64,000 bases of DNA from Syngnathus acus (Eukaryota; Chordata; Actinopteri; Syngnathiformes; Syngnathidae). A program made the position numbers and the translations under genes. The notes beneath the pieces were generated by a model. It made no database searches. It was not told the origin of the DNA and saw only the letters and a program-made list of their open reading frames with translations. Below, piece by piece: positions 48,597 to 59,876 of this stretch. The stretch lies in assembly GCF_901709675.1 (NCBI RefSeq), contig NC_051101.1, positions 12,420,501-12,484,500 on the forward strand, read 5' to 3'. Position 1 is the stretch's first letter. Every line of letters starts with the position of its first letter.

Positions 48597-49064
48597 ATGG
48601 AGATGCTCAAACTTGTTCTTTTGTTTCTACTGCTGACAAACGTCTTCTGTCTGAATGGAGACAAGCAGACAAGTCAGGTAAGAAATGACTTCCCCCATGT
48701 TTGTTTAAAATTATAAAATAAGTCAATTGTATTTGTGTATTTATTTTTACAAGATCAAAAGTGAAAAATCAGATTTAATTGAAGATATCTTGACAAGGAT
48801 GGCCAGAAAACCACCACCACCACCACCTCGGCGATTTTTCAAGAAAAACACCGGTAAGCCTGAAGATTTAAAAAAAAGAAAACGGCACTCATTTGTAAAC
48901 ATTTTTATGTATAAATTTCCCTCAAGCCGCGAGAAGTCTGGCAGCACGTAAACGTAAGTAAATAAAATGTGTAAGAAAAAGTTATCGGCCAGTTATATAT
49001 TTGCCTTCAATTTCCAGTACACAGGTTTCAAACCTTTGTCGGTCTGATGGGCAAAAGGAGCTGA
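48597..49064 (+). CDS. Tachykinin-like peptide precursor (tac1-like, single peptide)
   Basis: Four small coding exons, each too short to stand out alone: 48597-48677, 48754-48853, 48927-48953 (27 bp) and 49018-49064. Donors are GTAAGA, GTAAGC and GTAAGT and all acceptors end AG after pyrimidines. The phases join exactly to 84 residues. The N-terminus is a clear signal peptide (MEMLKLVLLFLLLTNVFC). The end reads RKLHRFQTFVGLMGKRS-stop: the tachykinin signature FxGLM followed by the amidation and cleavage signal GKR. NKA in tac1 ends TDSFVGLMGKR, so this is neurokinin A-like. Exon 2 reads ILTRMARKPPPPPPRRFFKK, which lines up with the substance P segment of tac1 (LLQRIARRPKPQQFFGLM) but has lost GLM-G. 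I infer a diverged tac1 relative that would act on NK receptors; tac3 or tac4 are alternatives. Poly(A) signal at 49392. Confidence 0.82.
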
Positions 49065-49391
49065 GGGTGCCGTACTCCATTCAACCTGCCGGACGACAGA
49101 TCATTTAAAACTTACCTGCAGGAAGCACGAAAAAACTTCACCTGTATTTCAAATTTACTTTTAGCTAACATGTGATAAGAATATATGTACGTAGACGATA
49201 AAGATACTGTATGGTATGATATCATGTTTCTCTGAACGCAGTCAGTATTTGGTATAATGGCGACCTCCAGTGGGGATTTTAAGACCTGCAGTCACGTGAA
49301 CTTATACAGTACAATACATACTTTTGAAAGTATTAGTGCCTATCTAAAAAATTACCACTTTTAGATGTTGAGTCAAAGTATTTTACTGAAG

Positions 49392-49397
49392 AATAAA
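49392..49397 (+). terminator. Poly(A) signal of the tachykinin-like gene
   Basis: AATAAA about 330 bp after the stop codon, before the converging septin-7 transcript end. Confidence 0.55.
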
Positions 49398-49514
49398 AAA
49401 ATCTAGAATACTGTATTTTTTTTTCATGGCCCTAAGCCTGCTTGTTGTCTTCATTTAAGAGCCAGCATGTGCCATCACAATGAGGCCACCTGAGTCAACC
49501 ATATGATCACAGGT

Positions 49515-49520
49515 TTTATT
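49515..49520 (-). terminator. Poly(A) signal of septin-7
   Basis: TTTATT reads AATAAA on the minus strand, about 1.05 kb past the septin-7 stop. The interval 49521-50574 is then an AT-rich 3' UTR without other features. Confidence 0.5.
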
Positions 49521-50574
49521 AAGTGACTTTGTACAATACAAATGGAAAAAAAAATAACATTAAAAATACAAGAAATGGAGTACATAGCCAAAAGCAAAAA
49601 GAAAATAAAACATGGTGTCGACTCTTCATTTCTCACTGGCCATTAAACGTAGCATGACCTAATATTTTCGGGTATTATTTTCCTAATTTTGTATTTGGTG
49701 GCATGTGTTATAAAACTTTATAAACAGTGGATGCAGCTCTCACGTCTGAGGATTTTATTTTTCTTCTACACATACAAAAGCAGGCCTTACTTCAGCTGGC
49801 TCGGTATATATTTATATATAAAAATAAAAATAAAGAGAAATATAATACTTTTAACATTATATAAATGGTGGTCCAATGCTAGCGGTAGATGGCTAAACAC
49901 AGAAAGGTGGATAGGGAAAAAAAAAATTGTTATAATGTGAAAATAAGAAGCTTAAGCCAGGAGTTGAGTCTATAAAAAAAGGCCCAGTTGTTTTTTCTCT
50001 AACTTGGAAAGGTTAAACAGCTTCAGCGGGTACTTTCAAGAAAAAAAAAAGATTCATCTTCCCGCTGTATCAAAACATGGAAGAGCGTCTGCCTTATTAG
50101 AACGTAAATTCTTATTTGTGTCCTGTCAAATGTGATTGTACAACCGTCAAAAAAGAAAAAAAAAACACCACGTAAATTAAAAAGCAACTTTGCTTGGTAG
50201 GAAAAAGGAGCGCAGCAGGAAGGGGCCGGGCCAGAGTTACAACAGTAAGAACAACACCAATAACAATAATAATAATAATAATTAAAATAATAACGGTTTG
50301 GCCTTTTTCTACTTTGAAGTTTTACTGTTGTTAAGGTAAACACATTCTTCAATGATGATGAGTCCTCGGATTGTGTGTGTGAAGGATGTTTCCCAAAGAA
50401 TTTGAGACACACCCACTGCAACAGGGTGCAGGAACAAGAGAAAGAGGAAGATGGGGTTAAAGTTGAAGGGGAGGGGGGGGGGGGCGTCAGTGCCACACAC
50501 TGATGGTGCCCTGAGCGGCAAACGTTGGCAAAGAGAACTAAGCGGACGCGGGTTGGTCCTTGACGACTGTCTCT

Positions 50575-53500
50575 TTAAAAGATCTTGCCTTTCTTTTTGT
50601 TCTTCTCCAGAGTTCTGGAAAACAAACAAATTGACACCATTCGTAAACATTTAATTTTATGAGGGGACTTTTTTTTTTAATGGCTTGTTGGAACAATGTG
50701 AGCGTCGGTGTGTCTGACCTGGAGGCCTCCAGTTTCTGCTGCTCCAGGCGCTGTTGGGCTTCCCAGTTGGCTCGCTCCTCCTCAAACACACGCCTCTTCT
50801 CCTCCAGCTCCTTGTGCTGCGCCTCCAGATTCTTCTTCATCTGCTCGTGGCGCCGCTGAAGCTACGCGCGCAGAACAGAGCATCGAGTGTCGTCATTTAT
50901 TTTCAACATTTTTCATAGAATTGAACTAAAAATGTGTTTGCGTGTATCACCTCTGCTTCAGAGTCCTTGAGCTTCTGCACTTTCTCCTTGACTTTCATCT
51001 CAAACACCTGCTCCATCTCCATTTCCATCTTCTTCATCTTGGTCACGTGCTCCCGCCGCTCCTCCTCCATTTGGGCCAGAGGACTCCTGGACGAGCACAC
51101 AAAGACACACACACACGGTTACCGCCACGAACGACGGGGCTTTCTCGTGGTTCATGCGCACGGACGAAGGAAAGAGAGCAGTGGAATAGAGAAGAATCAG
51201 CAGCTGGACCTGGAAACATGCTAACTTGATTGCAGGCCCTCTCTGAGCAGGGTACACACATATACAAATGCTCTGGTCCACGAAGAGCCAATTCCACCAT
51301 TTCGTCCCAAACCAGTGAAGACGAAATCCATAATAGCGCAGTACATCGAGTACAAGAAAATAAAACAAATGTGTGTACCCCACTGCAACATCTCAGTCTA
51401 CGAGAGCCCACAGAAAGACAAAAAGAGTGCCACGGGTGCAAAATTGTCCATTTGACAGACTGTGTGATTATTTACAAAGGAGCCACCAGCTGGTCGGAGG
51501 AAAGGGCACGAGGATGAGGCGAAGGCGAAGGAAACAGCAGAGGAATGAAAGCGATAAGGCGTGGGGGAGGGAAAAAAAAAAAAAAAAGGACAAGAACACA
51601 AATAAAATGACCACTTACATTCCTTCGACTGCGTCCATTCTAAAAGAAGACGGCACAAAACAAACAAAGCATGCAATGTGAGCTCATGCACTAAAAAGTG
51701 TGTCGCACAATGTGAGCGGTGTGTTAGCTTAGCGTGTTAGCGCTGGGGGGCTAAAAACTACAAAACCCGACATTGTGTTTTGTTAAACATCTTATTCTAC
51801 AGTTCTCACCAAAAGTTAGGGATATTGAGCTCTGGGGCAACATTTCAGGATGAAGCTAAAATTGCTGAATTTATTTATGGTGCACTTAAAGCTCATCCTG
51901 ACATCTCACCGCAGAGCCCGAAACGTTTTCTTGTGTTAGCTGAGACCTGAATGTAGCTTACTTGGTGGACAGTTGTCCCTTGGCCCTGTTGTTCTCCACG
52001 CCGTTGTAGGTGACGGCAGCCAGCTTCCTGCTGCGGTAGTTCTCGTAGTGGACGTTGTTTGTCACGTCCTTCAAGTCCTGCATGTGAGTCCTGCGTGGAC
52101 GACAAGCGTTTTGTTTTCGGCACAGTCGAGTGAAACAGTCTTAAATTCGTAATGGAGATGTACCTACCTGATGAGCATGTCCCTGAGGATGGTGAAGTCG
52201 CAATGGTCACTGTTCTCAACTAGAAGGGAAAAAATAAATTAAAAACACATCCTGGCTGCGTACTGAGTGTCTTTAAAAAGTGAGTCGGCACCTTCTGCGA
52301 CTCCCCATGGGTACTGTCGTCCCCTGACGCGCTTGCTGTTCACCTCGATGATGGTGTTGCTGCCCACCACGGCCAACGGCAGCTTGTCCTGCAAACGACA
52401 TTTAGATCTTTAAGAAATTTGAACCTTTACAAGCAAACTTTTGGAAAGCACATGTCCAACTCTTCAATGGTTCTATAGTTTTTCTAACCCCCAAATTTCC
52501 CCCCCAAAGCCCAACATTGAACTTTTTCGAGTGGTTTGTGAGCACCTTAATTTTCTTCACAAGACGGTTCTCCTCTTCGTCATCCGTCTCGGGGAACTCG
52601 TAGATCTTAATCTTGTGCTCCTGAATCTCCCGCATGATCTGCAGGCAAAGCAAGAGAGACGCCATTTTAGGATGTCCACGACAGGAAGAGGAAAGACAAG
52701 GGTGCCCGAGGGAGGTTTTTTTTCCGTGTGTGTGGGGGGGGGGGGGGGGGCAATGGAAATTGTTGACCTGCTTCTTGAATTGCTGGCATTCCTCTGGCGT
52801 AAGTGTGTCTGCTTTTGCGATCAGCGGGATAACGTTGACTTTTTCGTGCAGACGCTTCATGAACTCGATGTCCAGGGGCTTCAAGCTGCGGCCACGTAAA
52901 CACAAACAGCTGGACGTTAGCCATATTGACACTCAACAGAAAACGTTTACATTCATCAGTCCTTGATTGGGGAGTAGAGCACACAAAGTAAGAAAGCATC
53001 TGAGACAGCAGACGGATGTTCCGAATGTCAGAGCGACCTCGCAGTCATGAGAAAAGCAAAGAGTTTTTCTTGGCCCGTCTTGACGGCTGGATAAATAAGC
53101 CGCGGCATTTGTGGCAGGCTCGCACACAAAGTTTGGATATCATTTTACTTTTGTTTAGATTTGAAATGGCACACACGTTTAACACCAGACAAATAAAAGA
53201 AAAAGCCTTTTTACGCATGCTAAAAGACACAAGTTGTAAAATGAGCCGATATCCATGACGCGATATATGCGAGGGCAATGGCACTTTGATGTCGATTTCA
53301 TTAAACAGCAGGGGGCGCTATAGGGCAAAATGGCCGCACCCTGAGAGGGATGAAAATGGATGGGAGTCATGTGCTTCATTCTCATTCCAAGAACACAATT
53401 CTATCCAGAAATAATACAATATAGTACTGCCCAAAATAAAATGCCTGGAGTTCCCCTTCTCAAAAAAAAAAAAAAAAAAATGCTGTGAGCAAAATGTTTG

Positions 53501-56500
53501 CTCATCATCTGGCTTCCATCGCCAAGATAGCAGTCCTTATGCAAGTTGCAACACATTTCAATTGAATAAAGACAAACCACAAATATGCACATGAGCAGCA
53601 TGCTTATCATTTCAATTCAAAAGAGGGACTTCTCCTTTCCAGTATGAAGCTATTTTCTCTTTCCGCAGTACATTCAGCAGAAATGCAAAGCCACCAAAGT
53701 ATCAGGTTTTTATCTGTGGCTTCTCGTCGAGCCTTTTTATTAAAAACACGTGTGCGCTAGCTTTGCTATATGGAAAGAATTTGGGGGATGATTAACAGCC
53801 AAATTGTCCGTCAAAAAAAAAAAAAATTAGAAAGAAAAAATTTTGCGTATCCTCATGAGTCGCGACATGTGCTCGGAGGCGAAGAGTGCGGCCTGAGGAC
53901 GTAGCTTGCGCAAACACGGCGTCTCGGCAAAGAGGACAGAGGCCACTTTATTAGCGTGTGCCCACGCCACAGTGCCACATTGCATGCATAGATTAGATTC
54001 ATTTCCAGGCAAAAAAACATTTCAAGCTCTTAATCAGCTGCTGGCTATTTTGTCAACGCTTCCTCCATGGTGACGCAAGTGGTTTTTTTTTTTTTTCTCC
54101 CTCTTACAAGACAGTTGGGTCAGGCTCACATTATCGGTTAGTGACAGCCCGGAGGGACGAGCGGAGGCAGTTGTAGGAAACCGCGCTGCACTCTCAAATC
54201 AAAAGAGAGCCAATTGAGTTTGTGCCACTCACCCGTGTCCTGATGGTGCGATAAAGTAGAGGCAGCAGTGAATTCGGCTGTCGGGCATCTGCCGTCTGTT
54301 CACGCGCGATTCAGAGTTCAGGTAGTCCTCGAACTTGCTGTCGATGTGGTCGATGATCGGCTGCCAGCTGCGCACACAAACGACAACATCAATGAACGGA
54401 GATGTTACGGCGTGGGATGGATGGATGACGCCTCAAGTGTCGAGCAGAAGAGGCGTAAATGTTTACCAGTTGCTGTTGTCCACGGCATCTCCGAAGCCCG
54501 GGGTGTCGACGATTGTGAGCAGCAACTGCACGCCGCCTTCCTTGATGAGCACTTTCGACTGTTCCACCTGAAGTTACAAAATAAACATTCCTACGTGAGC
54601 GACACGGTCCCTGACTGATGCTTAGCAACTCAACGTGCACACCGACACCCACGTCACTCACCGGGCCAGGAAGGACCCGCCATTAAAAGCCACAGACTGT
54701 GTCGAGTGTGACGATGACCACCCAAAAGTGACACAGATCAAATCCACACCTCACATATCATTATTGTTGTTCAATAATGAAAATGATGGTTTTTTTTATC
54801 AGTTTACTGGATTAATCGGTAGGCTAATCGGTTGATTTATTATTTTTTATTTATTATTTATTGTTTGTGCCTTCTTGTTTTTATTTTGTGTCGTCTACTT
54901 GTATGTCTCGTCACCGTGGGATAGAGGAAACGGAATTTCGGTTTCTTTGTGTGTCTTGACATATGAAGGATTGACAATAAAGCTGACTTTGACGGATCAA
55001 TTTTCTCAATATTTGATGAAAGCAACCCTACCCTTTTATTTTTACATGCAGCACTGCTTGTTTTAGATGTCAACATTGTCTGTGTGGTTAAAAAGCTTTT
55101 CGTAATCTGGAACAATACAATTGATCTGAGTGGTCAATTGCACTGGACTTTGGAGGTCCCCTCTGTAAAATCATTAGCGCCGCCGGCTATCGGCACACAC
55201 GCACGAGGCCAGCGGCATGTTGGGACAGGTCGTCCTCGCAATGTGATATTAGCTAACTATGTTGAAGAACTGGTCCAGCATACAAACATCGGTGTCGTCA
55301 CAGATAAGACAAAGGTGCAAGTACAAAGGTGTCAAGATTAGGAGCCAGCTGACATTGAAGACGAGAAGAAGAAATAGAATCGCTATCTACGTCAATCGAG
55401 ACCGGCTCGAATGCAAAATATTTGGCCACGCATTCTTTCAACGCTAAAAGGAAACCGAATGTTTTACGTCTTGACTCCAATGTACCTGGACAGTCTTTTT
55501 GATTCGATGCGAAGGTCCGGGATACTCTGATGAGTACAGATCGGTGAGGAAGAGGGAGTTGATCAGCGTGGATTTGCCCAACCCCGATTCACCTGGAGGA
55601 AGAGCAGCAAAGGTCACGACTCTTATTGTGAAGAAATAAAAAAACAAATTGCAAGCTGCACCGTTTGTAGACAAGCGTGTGCTTTAGGAGGCGGGGCTTA
55701 GGGATGGTGAATTTCCTTTGCCATTCATATGTACACTTTGTTGTTTAAAGCAGCTATTGATGAAAGAGGAGAGCTTTCAAGTCTCCTTTCATCAGTGGAT
55801 CAGAGATGTCACTAATAAGTGTCCTAATTTCCCCAATGGGGCCAGCGTCCCAAAATGGCTCGGGTTGGACCTTAAGTGTATTTATTCACAGTGAATGAGT
55901 GAATACAAAACAAATGCAACAACGCAATCCACAAAGCATTTGTGCATGTTAATGGTTGTTAGACAACCAACAGAGCATCTCATTGTGCTACTCTGGAACC
56001 TTGTCAAGCTGTGAAGCTCCAGCGTGGACGCGATCCAAAGGATCATGGGCTCACGTGAACATTGATCCTGGTTCGGCCTGGCTAACGTTCAACAGACAGT
56101 GGAGTTGAGGAATTTGCTTTTTTTTTTTTTTTTTTTCCTTTTAGCAAAAAAAAAAATGTTTTCCCCGCAAAGCTGGGACAGGAAGCCGCGATGGACGCTG
56201 GCATCGGTCCCTTCTTCACTCACACCTCCTCCCCTTGGTGAGGTTCTTGTATTGCACTGCTGGGCCATGTGGGCTCCATGCGAAGCGCAGCCAAGACAAG
56301 CGCAACACTGAGTGTGTGTGTGTGCGCATGTGTGTGTTCGTGGGAGAATGGCAACACAAAGAAAACAAGCTGTTCACTAAAAATGAGCCTCTAAAACCTT
56401 TTCCATGTCGGCTCACATTCCACAATCGGGCCCAAAATGGGAAAAGTGGTTCCAAACACATCGAGGAAACCTAAATCACGACTCAAACTGCCTTTTTGAA

Positions 56501-59213
56501 AGATGTAGATATTGTTCGCCACTTCCACACTTTAGATCGATAAATCGTGTCAGTAGCCTTTGAACAAGAGCTGTGGGGTAACCCAGAACCTCAGAACTGT
56601 GAGGCAGAAATGCTAACCACTAGGGTTCCTTGTTTTAAACATTGCGGGGGGGGGGGGTTGACTCGTATAGCTATAACGACACGAAAAGAAACCGAAGGCC
56701 TCGTCTTTTGTTATTGACGCGCTCGCTAACACGTTTGGAGCGTGTCCAGCTGCGTGTGGAGCAAAAAAGTTCAGCGCCAGCTATTCTTAGAGACGAGCCT
56801 TTACGAACACTCGATCCGCGCACAGGAAATGCTTTTGACCCGAGCAAGCATTTTCCCTCTAAACTGACGAGCCGGAGGAGAAACTCTGCATTTTATTTCC
56901 ATCAGTGTTGCTGCAAGATGATGTCGCAGATTATTCCGAGCCGCCTCCGCAGCTTTTTCACTTGGCAAAGACAAAGCGGGTGGCTTGTCCGAAGTGTATA
57001 AATACGGCTACACACACACAGAGAGAGAGACACAATCTTGTCTCAAGAAAACAAACTACAGCGAAGACATTGAAATGCCAAGCGCCTTTTGGGGGGGGGG
57101 GACAATGAGACAATTGAAAGCACGACAAGGCAGGCAGCTTGCGCTCTTACCAACGACCATCAGGGTGAACTCAAAGCCCCTCTTGACCGACTTCCTGTAC
57201 ACTTGGTTGGGGAGGCTTGCGAAGCCGACATATCCTTCGAGGTTCTTTTGCTGCTGCAAGACAAACAACGGGAAATCACAGGCGATCTTTTCCAGCTAGT
57301 ATTATTTTGGATATATTTCGATTGAGTGCTGCGGGCATTCATTAATTATTATTCATTGTCACAAAGGATGACTTGAATACTTACAGCTGTTTTATGCAGA
57401 TCGGTGTGGGGGCGACACACCGGCACCAGAAAGCAAAGAGAAGAGAGCAAAAAATGAGCATCAGAGCACATGACAAACATACAACAGGAGACATTTGACC
57501 CACGCGCTGTGTTTCAAAACATGCACTCCCTTTATGTGATGAAGAAAAAGACTATTTATTTCAGTGTTTGCCTCGGGCTCCGAGGCAAAAGAAGAGCATC
57601 TCTTCCCTGTGCTGCAGCTCGGCGGATTGGTCATTAACAAACGTATTTTTCTTATCACAGACATTTCCCTCACGAGTAACCGACATCTGATATATCTGCA
57701 AGAGGAACAAACTGCTGTGTCCACTCATTCCAATAGGGGAAGGGACAATGCCTTTTCAAAAATATATGTCCACTCATTCCAATAGGGGAAGGACAATGCA
57801 ATTTCAAAAATAATCTAATTACGATTAAATATCAATATTCTGATTGTGATTTATGATGCAATTATTTTCGGCCCATTTTGTTATTTTCCCGTGTATTTTT
57901 TTTTTAGCAAACACAAGATGTTTGGTTAAATTCACAATGTGGAATTCTTTGTTTGATGTTTTATTTCACAGCAAACTTCAACTGGAAGTGACAATCAACA
58001 ACTTGAGTGTCTGCTCTTTGAAGAATTGTTTACCAAGTGCCAGACTTATTCTCGTGGTGAAGCGAATTGAGTTTGCTGCTGGCAGCTAGCGTTTGCTTCT
58101 CAAATTCTTGCAGCCAAGTGAAAAAAGAAGATAATTGGCAAAGTAACAGCTCGTGTCTTGGAAAACTTGTAAATCAGGTCACTCGTAACTCAAGCTGCCA
58201 ACGTATAGTAGTTATCCGCGTTCCATTTCTTTTCCTTGACTTTGTTTTCTTCAATTTACTGGTGGGAAAATAACAATGTTGCATTTCATCTCAGTGACAA
58301 ATGATTTATGACAAATTGATTTATGAGGATACCACAGACCCATAATGATGAACGTACGTTCATGAAAAGTCATTATACTGTACTAACTAGTTATTGATTC
58401 ACAGGACACTTAATACACAGGCTGCAATAGTCTTAGACCAGTGATTTTAGAAGTCAAAAGATGCCCGCTGAGAGACAAAATCCAATTTAATCCAGATTAG
58501 AAAGCAGGGGCGGCCTGCCTTCTCCTCTTTTAAACCTTAGCGTTACCTCCAGGCTACCTTGTTTGGAACGATCAACAACACAATTATTTTCAGGATTTAT
58601 AGAAACACACATGTACGACAATTATCTGGCATGTATGAATTCAGGGTCCATGGTCTTTTTTTTTTTTGTGGGGCACAGCTACGAGCTAAAATGTCTCAAA
58701 TTAGCGTTTTGGGACTTTCAACTCATTCAATTGATGATAAATAAAACAATATAAGAAAGACATATGTCTCTTTTTTTCTACAAACCAGGAATAATTACCG
58801 AATCCATAAATCCATAAAGTGACCATGGAGGAGCGAATAAATCACTCCGGCGTGGCAACGTTAGCGGCGAAAGCTTAAATTAAAAGTATTAAGGGTTGCC
58901 GATATCGTAAAACGAGTGTAGCGTTGCGGTTAACTTGGATTTTTTGAGGAGTTTGCTAAAGAGCAAGCGACAGGAAATGACACTCCCGCTAGCTGCTAGC
59001 CAAAAATGAAGCTAATGCTAAGCTAGCGTATCCAAGTGGAGGCGGACGACTGGGCGTTGGTTGCTCAGACGACTGTACAAGCTTTTCAAAAAGCACCCCG
59101 GTCAAATGTAGCCGATATAACGCGGACATCAATCATAATCGTGGCATTTTTACAACCGGCTTGAGCGATAGATCTAAAAGACGGTAGCCGAAGAAGCAAG
59201 CACGCTCACCCAT
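50575..59213 (-). CDS. septin7: Septin-7
   Basis: Septin-7 is a GTP-binding cytoskeletal protein that occupies the terminal position in septin hexamers and octamers. Coding exons in minus order: 59213-59210 (ATG G), probably 57386-57385 (CT, see findings), 57253-57151, 55592-55486, 54567-54467, 54367-54233, 52885-52768, 52638-52546, 52388-52292, 52219-52168, 52090-51962, 51639-51619 (21-nt cassette), 51086-50951, 50861-50719, 50614-50575. They join to 426 residues (human about 437). Key motifs: [12 protein letters not shown] near the start, P-loop GESGLGKST split by an intron, DTPGFGD (switch II/G3), AKAD (G4), the septin unique element through [14 protein letters not shown], then a coiled coil ([20 protein letters not shown]) and the end KKKGKIF. 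Teleosts have duplicate copies; I cannot say which this is. An in-frame stop upstream of ATG 59213 fixes that start. Confidence 0.92.
53305..53320 (+). promoter_or_regulatory. CTCF-like motif in a septin-7 intron
   Basis: ACAGCAGGGGGCGCTA, the same core as at 2178. The long intron (52886-54232) otherwise holds only AT-rich sequence and homopolymer runs. Confidence 0.35.
54825..54995 (+). mobile_element. Retroelement-like 3' end
   Basis: The stretch with TATGTCTCGTCACCGTGGGA, GAGGAAACGGAATTTCGGTT and GACAATAAAGCTGACTTTGA is one I know as a widespread teleost repeat that ends near its own AATAAA. It lies in the septin-7 intron between 54568 and 55485. No coding remnant is attached; class not determined. 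Confidence 0.5.
57718..57815 (+). repeat. 51-bp tandem duplication in a septin-7 intron
   Basis: TGTCCACTCATTCCAATAGG followed by GGAAGG(G)ACAATGC and TTTCAAAAATA occurs twice in a row with small differences. Confidence 0.8.
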
Positions 59214-59763
59214 AGCGTTGACGCTCCCTGCCGCCTCAATAGCAGATCATTCACGAGCCGACATTCCCCCAGTCTGAGCGCATTTACGCGAGTTACGTAC
59301 TATAAATGACGTAACTGCAAGCACAATTCCCGTAGCTGCGCTGCAATCTCAACGCAGCTCCTACGTGAATGCTAGCGGGCAAGTCTCGCGAGCACGCCGA
59401 ATTCTTTTCAGACCAAGTCTAGTCTCGCGGGGTTTCACTGAGAAGCATACTTTTTCGAAACGTTTCTTATAAATCTAAGAGAATAGTTACAATTATCAAT
59501 TATTACGTGTAGCTGGCATAATGTATGCTAATAATTGACATATAGTCATAACTGTTCCTCATTTAATTATCAGTTGCTAGTTCATTCCATTGGAAATACG
59601 ACGCGTTACTTGTATCCATGGCAACCAAGACTGCCACTGCTACCTCTGCTGCCTCGAGCGTCGTTTTATTACCGATGTTAGGTCTTCTTTGGATGGACTA
59701 ATAACAAGAGGGCAACATTTTCAACCTAAACAACAACGCGAAATTATAACCTAATCACCATTT
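59214..59763. promoter_or_regulatory. Bidirectional promoter between septin-7 (-) and nek10 (+)
   Basis: The two first exons are about 550 bp apart and head to head. The septin-7 side is CpG-rich with two TCTCGCG elements (59384-59392, 59423-59429), a motif common in TATA-less bidirectional vertebrate promoters. The nek10 side carries an RFX X-box (listed separately). Confidence 0.55.
59612..59625 (+). promoter_or_regulatory. RFX X-box upstream of nek10
   Basis: GTATCCATGGCAAC matches the X-box consensus GTNNCCATGGNAAC, with one perfect half-site (GGCAAC). It lies 139 bp before the upstream ATG in the first nek10 exon. RFX factors drive ciliary genes, and NEK10 is linked to motile cilia in mammals, so the site fits its neighbour. 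Confidence 0.6.
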
Positions 59764-59780
59764 ATGACAATGGAGGAAGG
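59764..59780 (+). other. Upstream ORF in the nek10 leader exon
   Basis: The leader exon ends ATGACAATGGAGGAAGG before GTAAGATG. Spliced to the next exon at 59877 it reads M-T-M-E-E-G-stop, and the stop TGA overlaps the ATG of the main frame (ATGA). It is a six-codon upstream ORF set up for termination-reinitiation. Confidence 0.45.
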
Positions 59781-59876
59781 GTAAGATGTGACTTTTAGGT
59801 TGAAAAGCTTAATTTTCTCCGAGTATACAGTTGACTTGTTGTTAATAAAATAAAAGAATTGTGTTTACCTCCACAG

